Assembly: GCA_049613665.1 (NCBI GenBank)
Contig: JBMZCV010000048.1
Location: 1 to 31,372 of the forward strand
Source: JBMZCV01 sp049613665
GTDB lineage: Bacteria > Bacteroidota > Bacteroidia > Chitinophagales > UBA2359
Length of the DNA stretch: 31,372 nt
Reading direction: 5' to 3'
Below the pieces are notes generated by a model. That model was not told where the DNA came from. It worked only from the letters and a program-made list of their open reading frames with translations, and did not search any database. Positions 31,292-31,372 of this stretch are shown here, piece by piece. The translations under genes were made by a program, and so were the position numbers. How positions within the stretch are numbered: the first letter of the stretch is position 1; the number at the start of each line of letters is the position of its first letter.

Positions 31292-31372
31292 ATTTTACGT
31301 TTTTTTCGTAAACCATTAAGGTGGGCTGTCGAATTTAAGAATAACAAGAATATTGTTTTTCGCTCCAAAAAG
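31292..31372. other. Window end after the Fic gene
   Basis: A small inverted repeat TTTACG/CGTAAA around seven T sits just after the stop, followed by AAACCATTAAGG. That resembles the left arm of the terminator at 30029, so a terminator stem may be completed beyond the window. Confidence 0.3.

Noticed and set aside
1..31372. tRNA or rRNA genes
   Set aside because: Gaps are AT-rich, and I saw no cloverleaf-like or rRNA-like GC-rich segments.

Overview
The window is AT-rich Bacteroidota chromosome. The evidence is four secreted proteins with C-terminal type IX secretion (T9SS type A) sorting domains, GWxTD, DUF4292 and DUF4153 family proteins, and Bacteroidota-type promoters (TTTG, about 20 nt, TAnnTTTG). 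I cannot place it more finely. The mitochondrial-type citrate synthase and the pair of long helical hypothetical proteins would fit a Cytophagales, Saprospiria or Chitinophagia-like lineage, but that is a guess. I saw no rRNA, tRNA, CRISPR array, phage gene or transposase gene.

Layout. 1-2.1 kb: a small secreted peptide (-) divergent from a 528-aa helical protein (+). 2.1-5.7 kb (-): lpxB, a lipid A acyltransferase and a GWxTD protein. 5.8-7.1 kb: a WbqC-family protein (+) converging on a cyclophilin (-) through a perfect bidirectional terminator. 7.3-9.8 kb (-): a large lamin-tail/T9SS surface protein. 10.2-13.7 kb (-): an MsbA-type ABC exporter and a 523-aa paralogue of the first helical protein, in inverted orientation. 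14.0-19.5 kb (+): an accessory-looking run of exported, cysteine-rich proteins, made of three T9SS cargo proteins and two lipoproteins. Two of the cargo genes are tandem duplicates, and a structured intergenic block occurs three times around them. 19.8-22.2 kb (-): citrate synthase and a BacNav-like sodium channel. 22.6-25.1 kb (+): DUF4292 lipoprotein, EnvC-like protein and TatA. 25.1-28.0 kb (-): a GAF/PP2C phosphatase coupled to an MhpA-like FAD monooxygenase. 28.1-31.3 kb (+): DUF4153 membrane protein and an autoinhibited Fic protein.

How genes fit together. LpxB, the acyltransferase and the MsbA-type exporter are all consistent with making and flipping lipid A. DUF4292 (LolA-like), EnvC-like protein and TatA form an envelope group. 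The 14-19.5 kb run looks like lineage-specific surface biology: two proteins each carry two copies of a PKD-like module with a fixed six-cysteine pattern, and the last two genes share a duplicated leader.

Most worth a second look: (i) the three structured intergenic blocks, possibly small RNAs or leaders; (ii) a family of about 60-108 bp inverted-ended repeats that abut gene starts in a constant orientation; copy A also contains the first usable codon of a cyclophilin that has no in-frame ATG; (iii) the six-cysteine PKD-like module; (iv) an exact promoter that resets the start of the sodium channel. Functions are assigned from motifs read by eye; no searches were run.
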